NCBI RefSeq assembly: GCF_003614435.1
Contig: NZ_CP025547.1
Span: 62,001 to 126,000, forward strand
DNA from: Mycobacterium paragordonae
GTDB lineage: Bacteria > Actinomycetota > Actinomycetes > Mycobacteriales > Mycobacteriaceae
Length of the DNA stretch: 64,000 nucleotides
Reading direction: 5' to 3'
Shown: one piece after another, positions 41,681 to 49,344 of the stretch
Layout of the letters: the number at the start of each line of letters is the position of its first letter
Numbering within the stretch: the first letter of the stretch is position 1
Position numbers and translations under genes: made by a program
The notes under the pieces: generated by a model
What the model was told of the DNA's origin: nothing
What the model saw: the letters and a program-made list of their open reading frames with translations, nothing else
Databases searched by the model: none

Positions 41681-42858
41681 CGGATCGCCCACTTCGCTGC
41701 AACCAGCTCGACCGCCCGCCGTTTGGTGGCGTCGGTTGGGTGCAGGTAGCGCTCCATCGACATCGCCGAGACGTGCCCCAGCAGGCGCTGCACGGTGTCT
41801 CGCGCTGCACCGTTTTGCATCCACTCCGTGGCGGCGGTGTGGCGCAGCATGTGCGGGTGCGCGGTGAATCCCACACGGCTTGAGAGCCGCCCGAACAGGG
41901 CGTAGGCGTTGCCGTAGCGCATCCCGGCACCTAGCGGCGGCCGGTAGATGTTGACAAACACCATGTCGGAATCCGCTGCAGCCGCGACGTCGTCGCGCTC
42001 ATGCTGGTAGTCGGCATACAACCCGACCAGCTCGGCCGGTATCGGAATTGAGCGCGGACAACGCGCTTTGGCGATCGCACCGTTCTCATTCATCCGTCGC
42101 CGAACATGAACGTGCGGCCCGCCGATCGAACAGCCCAGACCCGTCGAGGACGTCAACAAGTGCAAGTCCTCGCGGCGCAGTCCCAACGCCTCACCGATGC
42201 GCATACCGCTCACCGCTAATAGCGCCACCAGCAATCGGTCACGTGCATTGGTCGTGGCCTCGATCAGCTGCTCGACCTGCTCGAGCATCAGGCTGCGGGT
42301 CTCTGGAAGCGTGGCCGGCAACCGCAATGTCTTGACCTGCACTACGGAAAACTGCGCGTTTTCGCCCTGGTCGTAGCCAGGCAAGTACCGGATATGCCGC
42401 GGCGTGGCCAGTCGTTCGACGAGTTCGACCGACACCCATCCCTGGGCTGCCCCGAACCGCAGGAACTCACACACCGTGGTCATGATGTGGTTGGCCGTAT
42501 GCGCCGAGCGCAACCGTGCACTACCCCGAGGCGGTGTCGCGGCCAACCAATGCAGGAACTGCCCGAGTTCGATGAATTCGATTGCTCGCCAATCAATTCC
42601 GGTCGACGAGCAGTAGGAGAGAAACAACGCTACCCGGCCGGCATAGGTTCGCTCAGTGTTAGCGGAACGGCCCTGAGCTCGCAGCGATGCAAGATACGCC
42701 GACCCCTCACGGTGCAGCAAGTACGAATCTGAGGCAATCACATAGCGAGCCGCACCGCCGGCATCGGACACAGCCCGTTCAGCGATAAATGAAGTAGTCA
42801 TGTGCCGAACGTAAATGCCGTCACCTACGACATAGCGGATAACACTGAGGCGTGTCAT
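41677..42858 (-). CDS. tnpA: Tn554-family tyrosine recombinase TnpA-like
   Basis: A 393-aa protein from the ATG at 42858; an ATG at 42801 (MTTSFIAERAV) is an alternative. A SAM-like core-binding domain spans about residues 50-140 (AYLASLRAQGRSANTERTYA). The catalytic residues are present: Arg in LLAVSGMRIGEALGL, His/Arg in HPHMLRHTAATEW, His in LLGHVSAMS, and Tyr in MERYLHPTD. First gene of the tnpABC operon; its start lies 52 bp from the element end. Confidence 0.84.
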   Translation of the reverse strand: MTRLSVIRYVVGDGIYVRHMTTSFIAERAVSDAGGAARYVIASDSYLLHREGSAYLASLRAQGRSANTERTYAGRVALFLSYCSSTGIDWRAIEFIELGQFLHWLAATPPRGSARLRSAHTANHIMTTVCEFLRFGAAQGWVSVELVERLATPRHIRYLPGYDQGENAQFSVVQVKTLRLPATLPETRSLMLEQVEQLIEATTNARDRLLVALLAVSGMRIGEALGLRREDLHLLTSSTGLGCSIGGPHVHVRRRMNENGAIAKARCPRSIPIPAELVGLYADYQHERDDVAAAADSDMVFVNIYRPPLGAGMRYGNAYALFGRLSSRVGFTAHPHMLRHTAATEWMQNGAARDTVQRLLGHVSAMSMERYLHPTDATKRRAVELVAAKWAIR

Positions 42859-42910
42859 ACCAGACTGCCAAGACCGAATGTGCCTCGATGAGCGCCTGGC
42901 AGGCAGATAA

Positions 42911-42983
42911 CTTTATCGAGGGCGCGGAATGTGGCGGTGCATTGCACGCATGCGGGTTTGGTGTAGACGGTGAGAGTAGACAT
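42911..42983 (-). pseudogene. nrdH: nrdH, 5' part, cut off by transposon insertion
   Basis: From the ATG at 42983 (ribosome site CAGGGGG upstream) it reads MSTLTVYTKPACVQCTATFR and ALDK, the redox-active N-terminus of NrdH with the C-x-x-C (CVQC) site. It then runs into transposon DNA and stops at 42855. The sequence is otherwise undamaged, so the insertion may be recent. Confidence 0.88.
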
Positions 42984-43388
42984 TGGTAGCCCCCTGGAAG
43001 TAATTGCGGGATGGGTTATTGATAATTCAAGATTACTGCGCCAATTAGGCTGGCGCCACATCGGTGAGAAACAAATGCGTTGATCTTTTGTCACGGATTC
43101 TCTTTGCGCATCGGACGCCGGAATCCCTGCTCTCTACCACTGGCCTCGACGCAGGTAGTGCAGTTGTTTGATAGCGCATTTCGCTTGGGACAAACCTCCT
43201 GGTCTGGCCACCGTGCAGCGCGGCGGTGTCTCCCTGTTTCTCGGGTGGAGTGACCCGACGAAGAAATGCATTATCTGACTGCTTTCGCGCATCCGGTAAC
43301 CAACAGATTGATTGTCGTAATTTATCGGCTGATGCGTTCCCCTTTCTGCACACTTCATTTGATTACCGTCCGTCTGTGACATCTATTC
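42984..43388. other. nrdH leader region, no gene seen
   Basis: About 400 bp upstream of nrdH without a convincing frame. It is less GC-rich than its surroundings (for example around 43000-43040 and 43300-43390) and presumably holds the nrdH promoter. No clear -35/-10 pair was fixed. Confidence 0.35.
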
Positions 43389-43595
43389 TTTTTGCCCTTC
43401 TGGCAGCACGATCTAGACCGGCTTACGGGCGGTGGAGCGCAAGGCCCGGGCGCGAAGTTTTCCCAGGGAGCCCGTTGTGTGGGCGAGCGGCTCGGGGAAA
43501 AGTTCGCGAGTCCGGTAGGGCCCGGAGCAACGCGCAGGCCGGCGCCTTGCGTGCAGCCGATCCGGCCGGTCACGATCGACAAGCCAGAAGGCAAA
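43389..43595. repeat. Inverted-repeat-bounded intergenic unit A, downstream of parB
   Basis: Bounded by TTTTTGCCCTTCTGGC (43389-43404) and its near-complement GCCAGAAGGCAAA (43583-43595). It contains the block GAGCGCAAGGCCCGGGCGCG, which recurs with a few changes in unit B. It lies between parB and nrdH. Confidence 0.65.
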
Positions 43596-43686
43596 GTGCA
43601 GTGTGCTTGTTGCACAACGGGATTGGCCCGGTCAGATGGGAGTGGGGGCCAGCGCCGAAGCCCTGACCCCCACCAGCCGCCCGAAT

Positions 43687-45336
43687 TTACTGTTTCCCGG
43701 CGTCGGACAGATACTCGCTGTAGACGGTCTCGGCATCGGTTGTGCCGGTGATGATCTCCTCGACCGCTGCAAGCGGGTAGTCGTTGGAGGCCAGCCACCG
43801 CAGGTAGTCCGCGCTGCCGACGCGAGGCCCGTAGCCGTGCGCGGCGCCGCGCCAGGCGTCCTTGGGCGTCGCTGATTCCAGCGCTCCCAACACCAGTGCC
43901 AACGTGATCACCTGGGCACGGTTGTCACCGCCTGCACCCAGGTCGCTGGCCTGCTTGGCCACAGCGGCGCGCTCGATGCCGAGCAGCTCGGCGGTCGTCT
44001 CCACCGCGTTGTGGTGAGTCAGCAGGTACGGGTCGCCAGCCAGGCAGGTGGCGACGAAGATCGCCGCACCCTTGGGTGGGGTCTTGCGCGCCAGCAGCTT
44101 GGTCAGGAAATCGCGGCGCACACCCATCGCGGCATCACCGAGCTTGTTCAGCGCCAGCACCTTGCGGCGTTCCCGCTTATCGGCCTCGGCCCGTTCGGCT
44201 TCGGCCCGCTCACGGCGCGCCTGGGCGGCATCGGCGTCGAGGTCCACTGCCCCGTCGCCGCTGCTGGTGTCCTCGGCCAGTCCGGCGCGGCGGGCGAACC
44301 ACGGCTCCGGTGTCAGACCTGCGGCGCGGAAGTCCAGGCAGAAGTACTGCGGGACGTATGCGGTGGTATCGGTGACGGTGTCGGCGTGGCGCAACCCCTC
44401 GGCGGGGGTGGCCTCGGGCTGGTCCTGGGTGTCCCAGTCCACGTCGTCCTCATCGACGGCTTCGCCGGTCTCGGCATCAACCACGATCTCGGTTTCGTAC
44501 AACAGCACCGCCCACCGGGCCGGGTCGGTCACCGCCTGCTCATCGGCCTCGGCACCGTCTGCGGTGCGCAGGTGGTGCAAGGCGATGCAGCCGGGGTCTG
44601 AGGTTTCCGGGCGCTGCTGTAGCCAGGTGAACCCCCGCTCCACGTAGGGCTGGGCCGCCGTTGCTTCGGCCTCGGCGGCAGCGCGTTCCTGGCGCAGTTG
44701 GGCCACGATGTGCTCAAAACTGCGCGTGCCGGCCACCTGCATCAGCCGGTTGATCGCACCGGGCAAGTCCTCGAACTCGGTGAGCGCCGCCGCTTCGCTC
44801 AAGCTCAGTTGCCCCTCGGCCAGCCCCTGCATCGCCGCCTGCGACTTCGCCGCCGCCGCCGCTGCCTTCACGGTGTCCTTGCCCACTGACAACTTCTTGG
44901 CAACCCTGGTGATCGACACCCCGGCGTCGATCATCTGCTGGATGCCACGGGTGCGCTGAAGCTCGGTAAGCTGCGCGCGCTGGTCGTTCTCCACGATCTG
45001 TTCCGAAACCCGTTCCACGAGTTGGGCTTTGTCGTCCTCACCGGCGGTTGCGGTACGGACATAGACCGGCACGCTCGCCAGTCCGGCTTCCCGTGCTGCC
45101 AGGGTGCGGCGCTGCCCGGAACGCACCCGCAGCTGGCCGTCGCTATCGCGCACGGCGGCAATCGGCGTGAGCACCCCGTGCTCTTTGATGCTGGCCACGA
45201 ACTGCGTACCGAGGGTGGCCTCGTCGCGGACGTTGCTGTCCAGGACCAGGGTGTGCGGGTCGTGGTGCTCGATGACACCCAGCGCGGGGTGCTCACCGGT
45301 GGTCTGCTCGGCCTCGGTGGTGATGGTGTCGGTCAT
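43687..45336 (-). CDS. parB: ParB/Spo0J-like DNA-binding protein
   Basis: A 549-aa protein from the ATG at 45336 (MTDTITTEAEQTTGEHPALG), with AGAAAGG upstream. The ParB N-terminal (CTPase) domain is at about residues 20-105 (LVLDSNVRDEATLGTQFVAS; RSGQRRTLAAREAGLASVPV). The helix-turn-helix follows at about 130-165 (SITRVAKKLSVGKDTVKAAA). The long C-terminal half contains a charged coiled coil (QARRERAEAERAEADKRERR) and an uncharacterised domain. Standard ParB is around 300 aa, so this is the extended plasmid type. No parA is in the window. It probably binds sites near units A and B (inference). Confidence 0.75.
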   Translation of the reverse strand: MTDTITTEAEQTTGEHPALGVIEHHDPHTLVLDSNVRDEATLGTQFVASIKEHGVLTPIAAVRDSDGQLRVRSGQRRTLAAREAGLASVPVYVRTATAGEDDKAQLVERVSEQIVENDQRAQLTELQRTRGIQQMIDAGVSITRVAKKLSVGKDTVKAAAAAAKSQAAMQGLAEGQLSLSEAAALTEFEDLPGAINRLMQVAGTRSFEHIVAQLRQERAAAEAEATAAQPYVERGFTWLQQRPETSDPGCIALHHLRTADGAEADEQAVTDPARWAVLLYETEIVVDAETGEAVDEDDVDWDTQDQPEATPAEGLRHADTVTDTTAYVPQYFCLDFRAAGLTPEPWFARRAGLAEDTSSGDGAVDLDADAAQARRERAEAERAEADKRERRKVLALNKLGDAAMGVRRDFLTKLLARKTPPKGAAIFVATCLAGDPYLLTHHNAVETTAELLGIERAAVAKQASDLGAGGDNRAQVITLALVLGALESATPKDAWRGAAHGYGPRVGSADYLRWLASNDYPLAAVEEIITGTTDAETVYSEYLSDAGKQ

Positions 45337-45382
45337 GACGGAACCTTTCTCGGTTGACAGCGTCCCTTGCGGGCCGCCCGCT

Positions 45383-45577
45383 TTTTTGCCTTCTGGCAGC
45401 CAAGATTTGGGCCGGCAACAGCTCCGCGAGAGTGCAAGGTCCGGGCGCAAAGTGTCGAAGGTGCGAGCCTGCGAGCAGTGCGCGAGACTTTGCGAGTCTT
45501 GTGCCCGCAGCGCAGCGGAGGCCGTGGCCTTGCGCGAAGCGGACCGCCGGCCATAATCGAAGGCCAGAAGGCAAAAA
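45383..45577. repeat. Inverted-repeat-bounded intergenic unit B, upstream of parB
   Basis: Perfect 15-bp inverted repeat at its ends: TTTTTGCCTTCTGGC (45383-45397) and GCCAGAAGGCAAAAA (45563-45577). Interior block GAGTGCAAGGTCCGGGCGCA corresponds to that in unit A. It fills the space between the excisionase-like gene and parB and probably contains the parB promoter. Confidence 0.7.
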
Positions 45578-45579
45578 GG

Positions 45580-45801
45580 TCACCGTCGCCGAATTCGCGC
45601 GCACCGTCCACGCACGCACCCGTGAATGAAAACCCGCGGGCGCGGCTCACGTGCCAGCGTCGCCGATGAGCGTGGCAAAGGGTCGAGCAGGTCGCGCAGG
45701 CGCACCGTGTCGATATAGACCCGGCGCGGACCGACCCGGTGAACCGGCAGCTCATCGCGGGCGATCAACCGACACACAGTGTGAGGGCTGATCCCCAACA
45801 A
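45580..45801 (-). CDS. Excisionase/MerR-type helix-turn-helix protein, start uncertain
   Basis: The minimal frame starts at TTG 45801 (LGISPHTVCRLIARDELPVH, then RVGPRRVYIDTVRLRDLLDP), a classic excisionase-family HTH. The same frame continues upstream with sensible residues (LPLLLPVADAAPLLG preceded by GVADRRWKA) to about 45880 without an ATG or GTG. The true start is therefore probably further left on the minus strand and unassigned. A 26-residue Arg-rich tail follows the domain. It likely regulates plasmid genes or assists the recombinase. Confidence 0.62.
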   Translation of the reverse strand: MLGISPHTVCRLIARDELPVHRVGPRRVYIDTVRLRDLLDPLPRSSATLAREPRPRVFIHGCVRGRCARIRRR

Positions 45802-45991
45802 CGGTGCCGCATCGGCGACCGGCAGCAGCAGCGGCAGTGCCTTCCACCGGCGGTCCGCGACGCCGGCGGCCCGGGCCGGCCGGGAATGAACGCCGCCCCG
45901 GCCGCGGGCTGACCGGGCCGCTCTCGCCGGGCCTCGAAGACGTTGCGCAGAGGCGCAATTGAGGTGAAATTGACTGGGCAGACGAGCCCCG

Positions 45992-46228
45992 TCAGCGTCG
46001 AATTGCGAGCGGCCGGCTCAGCAACCGTCGGTCCTCTAAATCGTTGAGAGCACGTAACAGGGTGCTTCGCGCGGCCCCAGACTGATCGACCAGGGCGCGA
46101 AGGGAGACACACGCAGTGTGATCGGGCTCAGCGCTGTCGGCCAACACCACGAGAATCATTCGCGCTAAGGTAGATCCGGCCGCAGCGCTACGCGCCCAGG
46201 CGTGGACATCGGGTTTAGGCTGCCGCAT
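45992..46228 (-). CDS. Short winged-helix protein, replication-initiator-like N-terminus
   Basis: A 78-aa protein from the ATG at 46228 (MRQPKPDVHAWARSAAAGST), with GGGAAGG immediately upstream. The pattern ARMILVVLADSAEPDHTACV, SLRALVDQSGAARSTLLRAL, NDLEDRRLLSRPL is a helix-turn-helix of the type found at the N-terminus of plasmid replication and regulatory proteins. It stops right after the domain, so it may be a truncated rep-like gene. Confidence in the family is low. Confidence 0.45.
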   Translation of the reverse strand: MRQPKPDVHAWARSAAAGSTLARMILVVLADSAEPDHTACVSLRALVDQSGAARSTLLRALNDLEDRRLLSRPLAIRR

Positions 46229-46312
46229 CCTTCCCAAGCATGCAGTTTCCGTGGTGACTCGGCGGGCAAACCCTCTATTAACACCAGCAATCAATTTTCT
46301 CGGTTTCGACCA

Positions 46313-46324
46313 AAAATTAATTTT
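46313..46324. promoter_or_regulatory. AT-rich palindrome upstream of tetR-type gene
   Basis: AAAATTAATTTT, a perfect 12-bp palindrome 22 bp before the TetR start, inside the most AT-rich stretch of the window. Candidate operator or promoter element. Confidence 0.4.
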
Positions 46325-46345
46325 ATCGACTTATTGTCCAAAGAC

Positions 46346-46945
46346 ATGGGGGAGCTCTGCGATCGGGACCGGGTGTTTAATGCCGTCTTTAGCCTTAGTG
46401 AGCGAGTTGGTTACGAAGCGGTCTCCATGGATGCGATTGCAGCCGCGGCCGACGTCTCGCCTGAACAGCTCACGCGCTTCTTCTCCACGAAAGATGCTGC
46501 TGTCGTCGCTATCGCGAAAGACGTACTCGCAGACATTGCTGATTCGCTTGCACGAGTCGAATCCGCCAGCAGCCCTGAGACAGCGCTGCTCCTCGCAACC
46601 GCCCAAGCAATAGAGGCGGTGATCGACGGACGCGGAGTGATTACACGTGATCAGATGCTGGCGATGGCCCGCATCGTCGCCGAAAGTGCGCCGCTGCAAA
46701 GAGAGGTTTCAAAAGCCCGGAAGGAAATCCTCACCCCGGCCCTGGCTATAAAGATGGGAGTAAGTATCACGGATGCGCGCGTACGCCGTGCGGTAACGAG
46801 ATGGTCAGTGATAGCGACAGGCAGTTACCTCAGCCGCATCAGCAACCAAGCCCGATACGAACTGGGACACGACCAATCAATGTCGGAACGGATGTTTGAA
46901 GAACTTGTCGGCACCTTCAGACAAGTGATGGGCGACGATGCGTAA
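46346..46945 (+). CDS. TetR-family transcriptional regulator
   Basis: A 199-aa protein from the ATG at 46346 (MGELCDRDRVFNAVFSLSER). The N-terminal HTH reads VGYEAVSMDAIAAAADVSPE, QLTRFFSTKDAAVVAIAKDV, the standard TetR DNA-binding pattern with F-tail 'FFSTKDAAV'. The C-terminal ligand domain is helical. The gene has lower GC and different codon use from its neighbours, suggesting separate acquisition. Target unknown; no partner gene adjacent. Confidence 0.82.
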   Translation: MGELCDRDRVFNAVFSLSERVGYEAVSMDAIAAAADVSPEQLTRFFSTKDAAVVAIAKDVLADIADSLARVESASSPETALLLATAQAIEAVIDGRGVITRDQMLAMARIVAESAPLQREVSKARKEILTPALAIKMGVSITDARVRRAVTRWSVIATGSYLSRISNQARYELGHDQSMSERMFEELVGTFRQVMGDDA

Positions 46946-47454
46946 TCAGCAGCATCGTAATTGGCTAACCGGCGCTCGGTGCGTGTTGTACTCACAGGAT
47001 CGCCACGTATATCGTGGTTTGTGCTAGTCGGGCCGCAGACAAGTAATTTGTTCTGCCGGCGAGAAGCGGGGCGCAGCGGATTTGAGCGCAGGGCGGTGAG
47101 GCGGTTGGGCGCGCTAGTTGGCACGATCGTTGCGCCGAGGCGATGCCGGCTCAGTTCGGCGGCCATCGCGTGATCGGTGTTCATCGCGGGAGCATCGCTA
47201 CGCGAGATGTCAAGGAGTAGCCGAAGCCGCCGCGTCAGCGGCCCCCGAACGCTAATTGCCAAGATCCGCTGGTGCACAGTCCTGGTCACTTTCGCCGCGC
47301 TTGTGCTCGGGTCTGCTAGGCGGTGTCACCAAGGTCGTCAAGGTGTGCACGCAATCAAGGACAGACAGGGCGTTGGGCAGGTGTGGCGCCCGTGCCGATG
47401 ACTGGTTCGCCGATGGTGTTCGGCACTCTCGTCGCGGGACTGCTGCTGGGTCGC
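46946..47454. other. Gene-free stretch between tetR-type gene and IS21 remnant
   Basis: About 500 bp with no supported gene on either strand. It precedes an IS remnant and may itself be degraded mobile DNA. Confidence 0.35.
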
Positions 47455-47690
47455 GATGCACGGTCGGTGCTCGCCGAGCGGGTCGGATGGACGGGTTCGA
47501 TCTCGTGGTTCCGAGAGCGGGTGCGCCTGGCCCTGCCCGGGGCGGTGAACCGCGGCAACGCCGGTCCGAGCGATCCGCCCAGAGTACCTGCCCGCCGATC
47601 CGGTGGACCGCCTTGAGTATTTACCGGGCCGAGCGATTCAGCGCGACTTGTGGTTTCCGGCACCCAGGATCGCGGTCGGATTCGGCCACG
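47455..47690 (+). pseudogene. istA: Remnant of IS21-family transposase istA
   Basis: One frame reads DARSVLAERVGWTGSISWFR. After a frameshift another reads IRPEYLPADPVDRLEYLPGR, AIQRDLWFPAPRIAVGFG. This is the conserved IstA stretch 'VLAERVGW..S...LR.RV..LRP.YLPADP..R..Y..G..AQCDLWFP...pvGFG' leading into the DDE domain, whose first Asp lies in DLWFP. The remainder of istA and istB are absent. Confidence 0.7.
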
Positions 47691-47726
47691 ACGCATCACC
47701 TCGGCGAGTTCGCCGTTGGTGACTTG

Positions 47727-48785
47727 TCATCCTCCGGATGGGGGCGAGGTGTCGACGAGCTGATACAAGGGGTTTACCGCTGCAGCGGAACGGGTTTCGG
47801 CTCCCGCGGCGCTGACGTAGCGCTGCGAGGTCGCCATGGATTCATGGCCGAGAAGCCGCATGAGGGTGTAGACGCTGATGTTGGTGTTGGCCAGCTCGGT
47901 GGCGTAGGTGTGGCGCAGGGCGTGCACGAGGGCACCGGGATTGCGGTGAGCGTCGGGGCCGGCCAATTTGAATGCGCGCAGGACCCGGTATTGCAGTGCT
48001 CCGCGGGTGATTCGCTGTCCGTCGACACCGACGAACAGCGGTGCTGTGGTCGGCCAGCGGCGCAGAACCGGAACGTCGCCTTCCTGTCGACGCCGCCTAG
48101 TAGTGGGGAAGCGAGTGCCGCGACTGGTCAAGTAATCGTCGAGAACGTCAAGCAGGGCTGCCTCAATTGGGATGGCGCGGTCCTTATTGCCTTTGCCGCG
48201 CACGTGGATCACCCCGCCCTGGTCGGTGAGGCGGACATCGCCGATGTTGGCGGCGCGCAATTCGGCGGCGCGAAGGCCCGTGAGCAGAGTGGTCAAGATG
48301 ATGGCGCGGTCGCGTTCGGGCCATTGATTGCGCAGTTCCGTCCCACCGTGGTCCGCGACAGCCTCGACGAGGGCCTTGGCGGCCGCGGGAGGAAGTGACT
48401 TCGGGAGGTTCTTGGCGACCTTCGGTCTGCCCACGAATTGCATCGGGTTGGCCTCAAGCAGCTCGGCGGTAAACAGATAGCTACACAGCGTGTTCCACGT
48501 CGACCAGCAGCGCCGGATGGATGCCGCTTCGCGGGGGGCGGCGAACACCGCAAAAGCCTGGCGCAGCGAATCTTTGGTGATCGCGGCACAGTCCAGCGCA
48601 CCAAGGTATTCGGGTCCGCCGGACAGCACGGCGGCGATCGCGTCGAAGTCGCGCCGATACGCCGCCACAGTGTGCGGTGAGGGCTTGCGGGTGCTGCGGT
48701 CGGCCAGAAATGCACGAAACCACTTCGGGCGGTCGGCGTCAGTGCGCGCCGGCGAACGGGGCGCAGACTGTTCAACAGGCAACAT
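47727..48785 (-). CDS. XerC/XerD-type tyrosine recombinase
   Basis: A 352-aa protein from the ATG at 48785 (MLPVEQSAPRSPARTDADRP). Core-binding domain at about residues 20-115; catalytic residues complete: Arg in LLTGLRAAELRAANI, Lys in VRGKGNKDRAIP, His/Arg in HALRHTYATELAN, His in LLGHESMATS and Tyr in QRYVSAAG. No ribosome site is evident; a dif-like site begins 3 bp upstream of the ATG. Likely resolves plasmid multimers or mediates integration at that site (inference). It marks the right end of the clearly plasmid-type genes. Confidence 0.82.
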   Translation of the reverse strand: MLPVEQSAPRSPARTDADRPKWFRAFLADRSTRKPSPHTVAAYRRDFDAIAAVLSGGPEYLGALDCAAITKDSLRQAFAVFAAPREAASIRRCWSTWNTLCSYLFTAELLEANPMQFVGRPKVAKNLPKSLPPAAAKALVEAVADHGGTELRNQWPERDRAIILTTLLTGLRAAELRAANIGDVRLTDQGGVIHVRGKGNKDRAIPIEAALLDVLDDYLTSRGTRFPTTRRRRQEGDVPVLRRWPTTAPLFVGVDGQRITRGALQYRVLRAFKLAGPDAHRNPGALVHALRHTYATELANTNISVYTLMRLLGHESMATSQRYVSAAGAETRSAAAVNPLYQLVDTSPPSGG

Positions 48786-48787
48786 GA

Positions 48788-48815
48788 TTCATGCATAATA
48801 GCGGTTATCCATAAA
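48788..48815. other. dif-like recombination site (11-6-11)
   Basis: Left arm TTCATGCATAA (48788-48798), 6-bp centre TAGCGG, right arm TTATCCATAAA (48805-48815). The arms are inverted repeats matching at 9 of 11 positions. GCATAA next to the centre and TTAT...AAA on the other side fit XerC/XerD half-sites. Confidence 0.68.
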
Positions 48816-49344
48816 TCGGCGCTTCCCGACATATAGCTGCCCGCGCCCTAGGTGCGACGGTTGGTCTTCTGAAATGTAGGCGGTGTCTGTCAAGAGGTGG
48901 GTGAAAGCCGCCCCGGTTTGTGCCGGGGCGGCTTTCGTTTGATCGATGCCAGTCCGGTCGCGACAGTCGTTGTTCAACGACGGTGGTGTCAGGCTGATAT
49001 GCGCGGGTTGGTTACCGCAAGACGATGGTTCGGCGCGAACAGTAGCTGCTCTCTTGGAACGGGCGTCACAGCGTGATTTTGGCGAATCATGTTGTGGCCC
49101 ATAGAAGTCTCGCAGGTCTAGTTCGCCTACCTCGCCGCTCTCGAAGGCTGATATCGATCAAGTCATCTCAGTGGTGCTCACTCAAGGGTGGCCAGGGACC
49201 AGCACCACCCCGCAAGTTCGCGGGCTACGGCGACGTTAGCGACCACATGCGGTTTCTTGCGTTCGTTGAAGCGACACCATTGCTGATGCAGACGGCGGTT
49301 GCCAGGCGACTCGGGCGGCCGGTGAAGACGGCGCGGAGGGCACG
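48816..49344. other. Boundary region between plasmid-type genes and chromosomal-type genes
   Basis: About 530 bp without a supported gene. It holds the hairpin at 48907-48932 and a 7-bp perfect inverted repeat GTCGTTG/CAACGAC (48966-48972 with 48975-48981). No tRNA gene or long direct repeat was seen that would mark a classical attachment site. Confidence 0.45.
48907..48940 (+). terminator. Rho-independent terminator
   Basis: Perfect 10-bp stem GCCGCCCCGG/CCGGGGCGGC (48907-48916 with 48923-48932), 6-nt loop, followed by TTTCGTTT. The T-rich tract places it on the plus strand, although no plus-strand gene ends just upstream. It could be a barrier or the tail of a lost gene. Confidence 0.72.

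Larger units (their letters stand above)
37796..42910. mobile_element. Tn554-family transposon inserted in nrdH
   Basis: 5115 bp between the two nrdH halves. It encodes TnpA, TnpB and TnpC in overlapping order on the minus strand plus a PAS-domain gene on the plus strand, as in Tn554-type elements. Both junctions share CTTT (37792-37795 and 42911-42914), of which only one copy belongs to nrdH. The element ends are imperfect inverted repeats, GTTTATCTG on the left and GTTATCTG read from the right. There is no long target duplication, consistent with tyrosine-recombinase transposition. Confidence 0.82.

Noticed and set aside
47256..48398. 380-codon plus-strand frame across the IS21 remnant and recombinase
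   Set aside because: It merges a degraded istA in the wrong frame with antisense of the recombinase; no coherent protein.
48816..49070. Classical tRNA attachment site for the recombinase
   Set aside because: No tRNA 3' end or long direct repeat found near the gene; the dif-like site is the better candidate.
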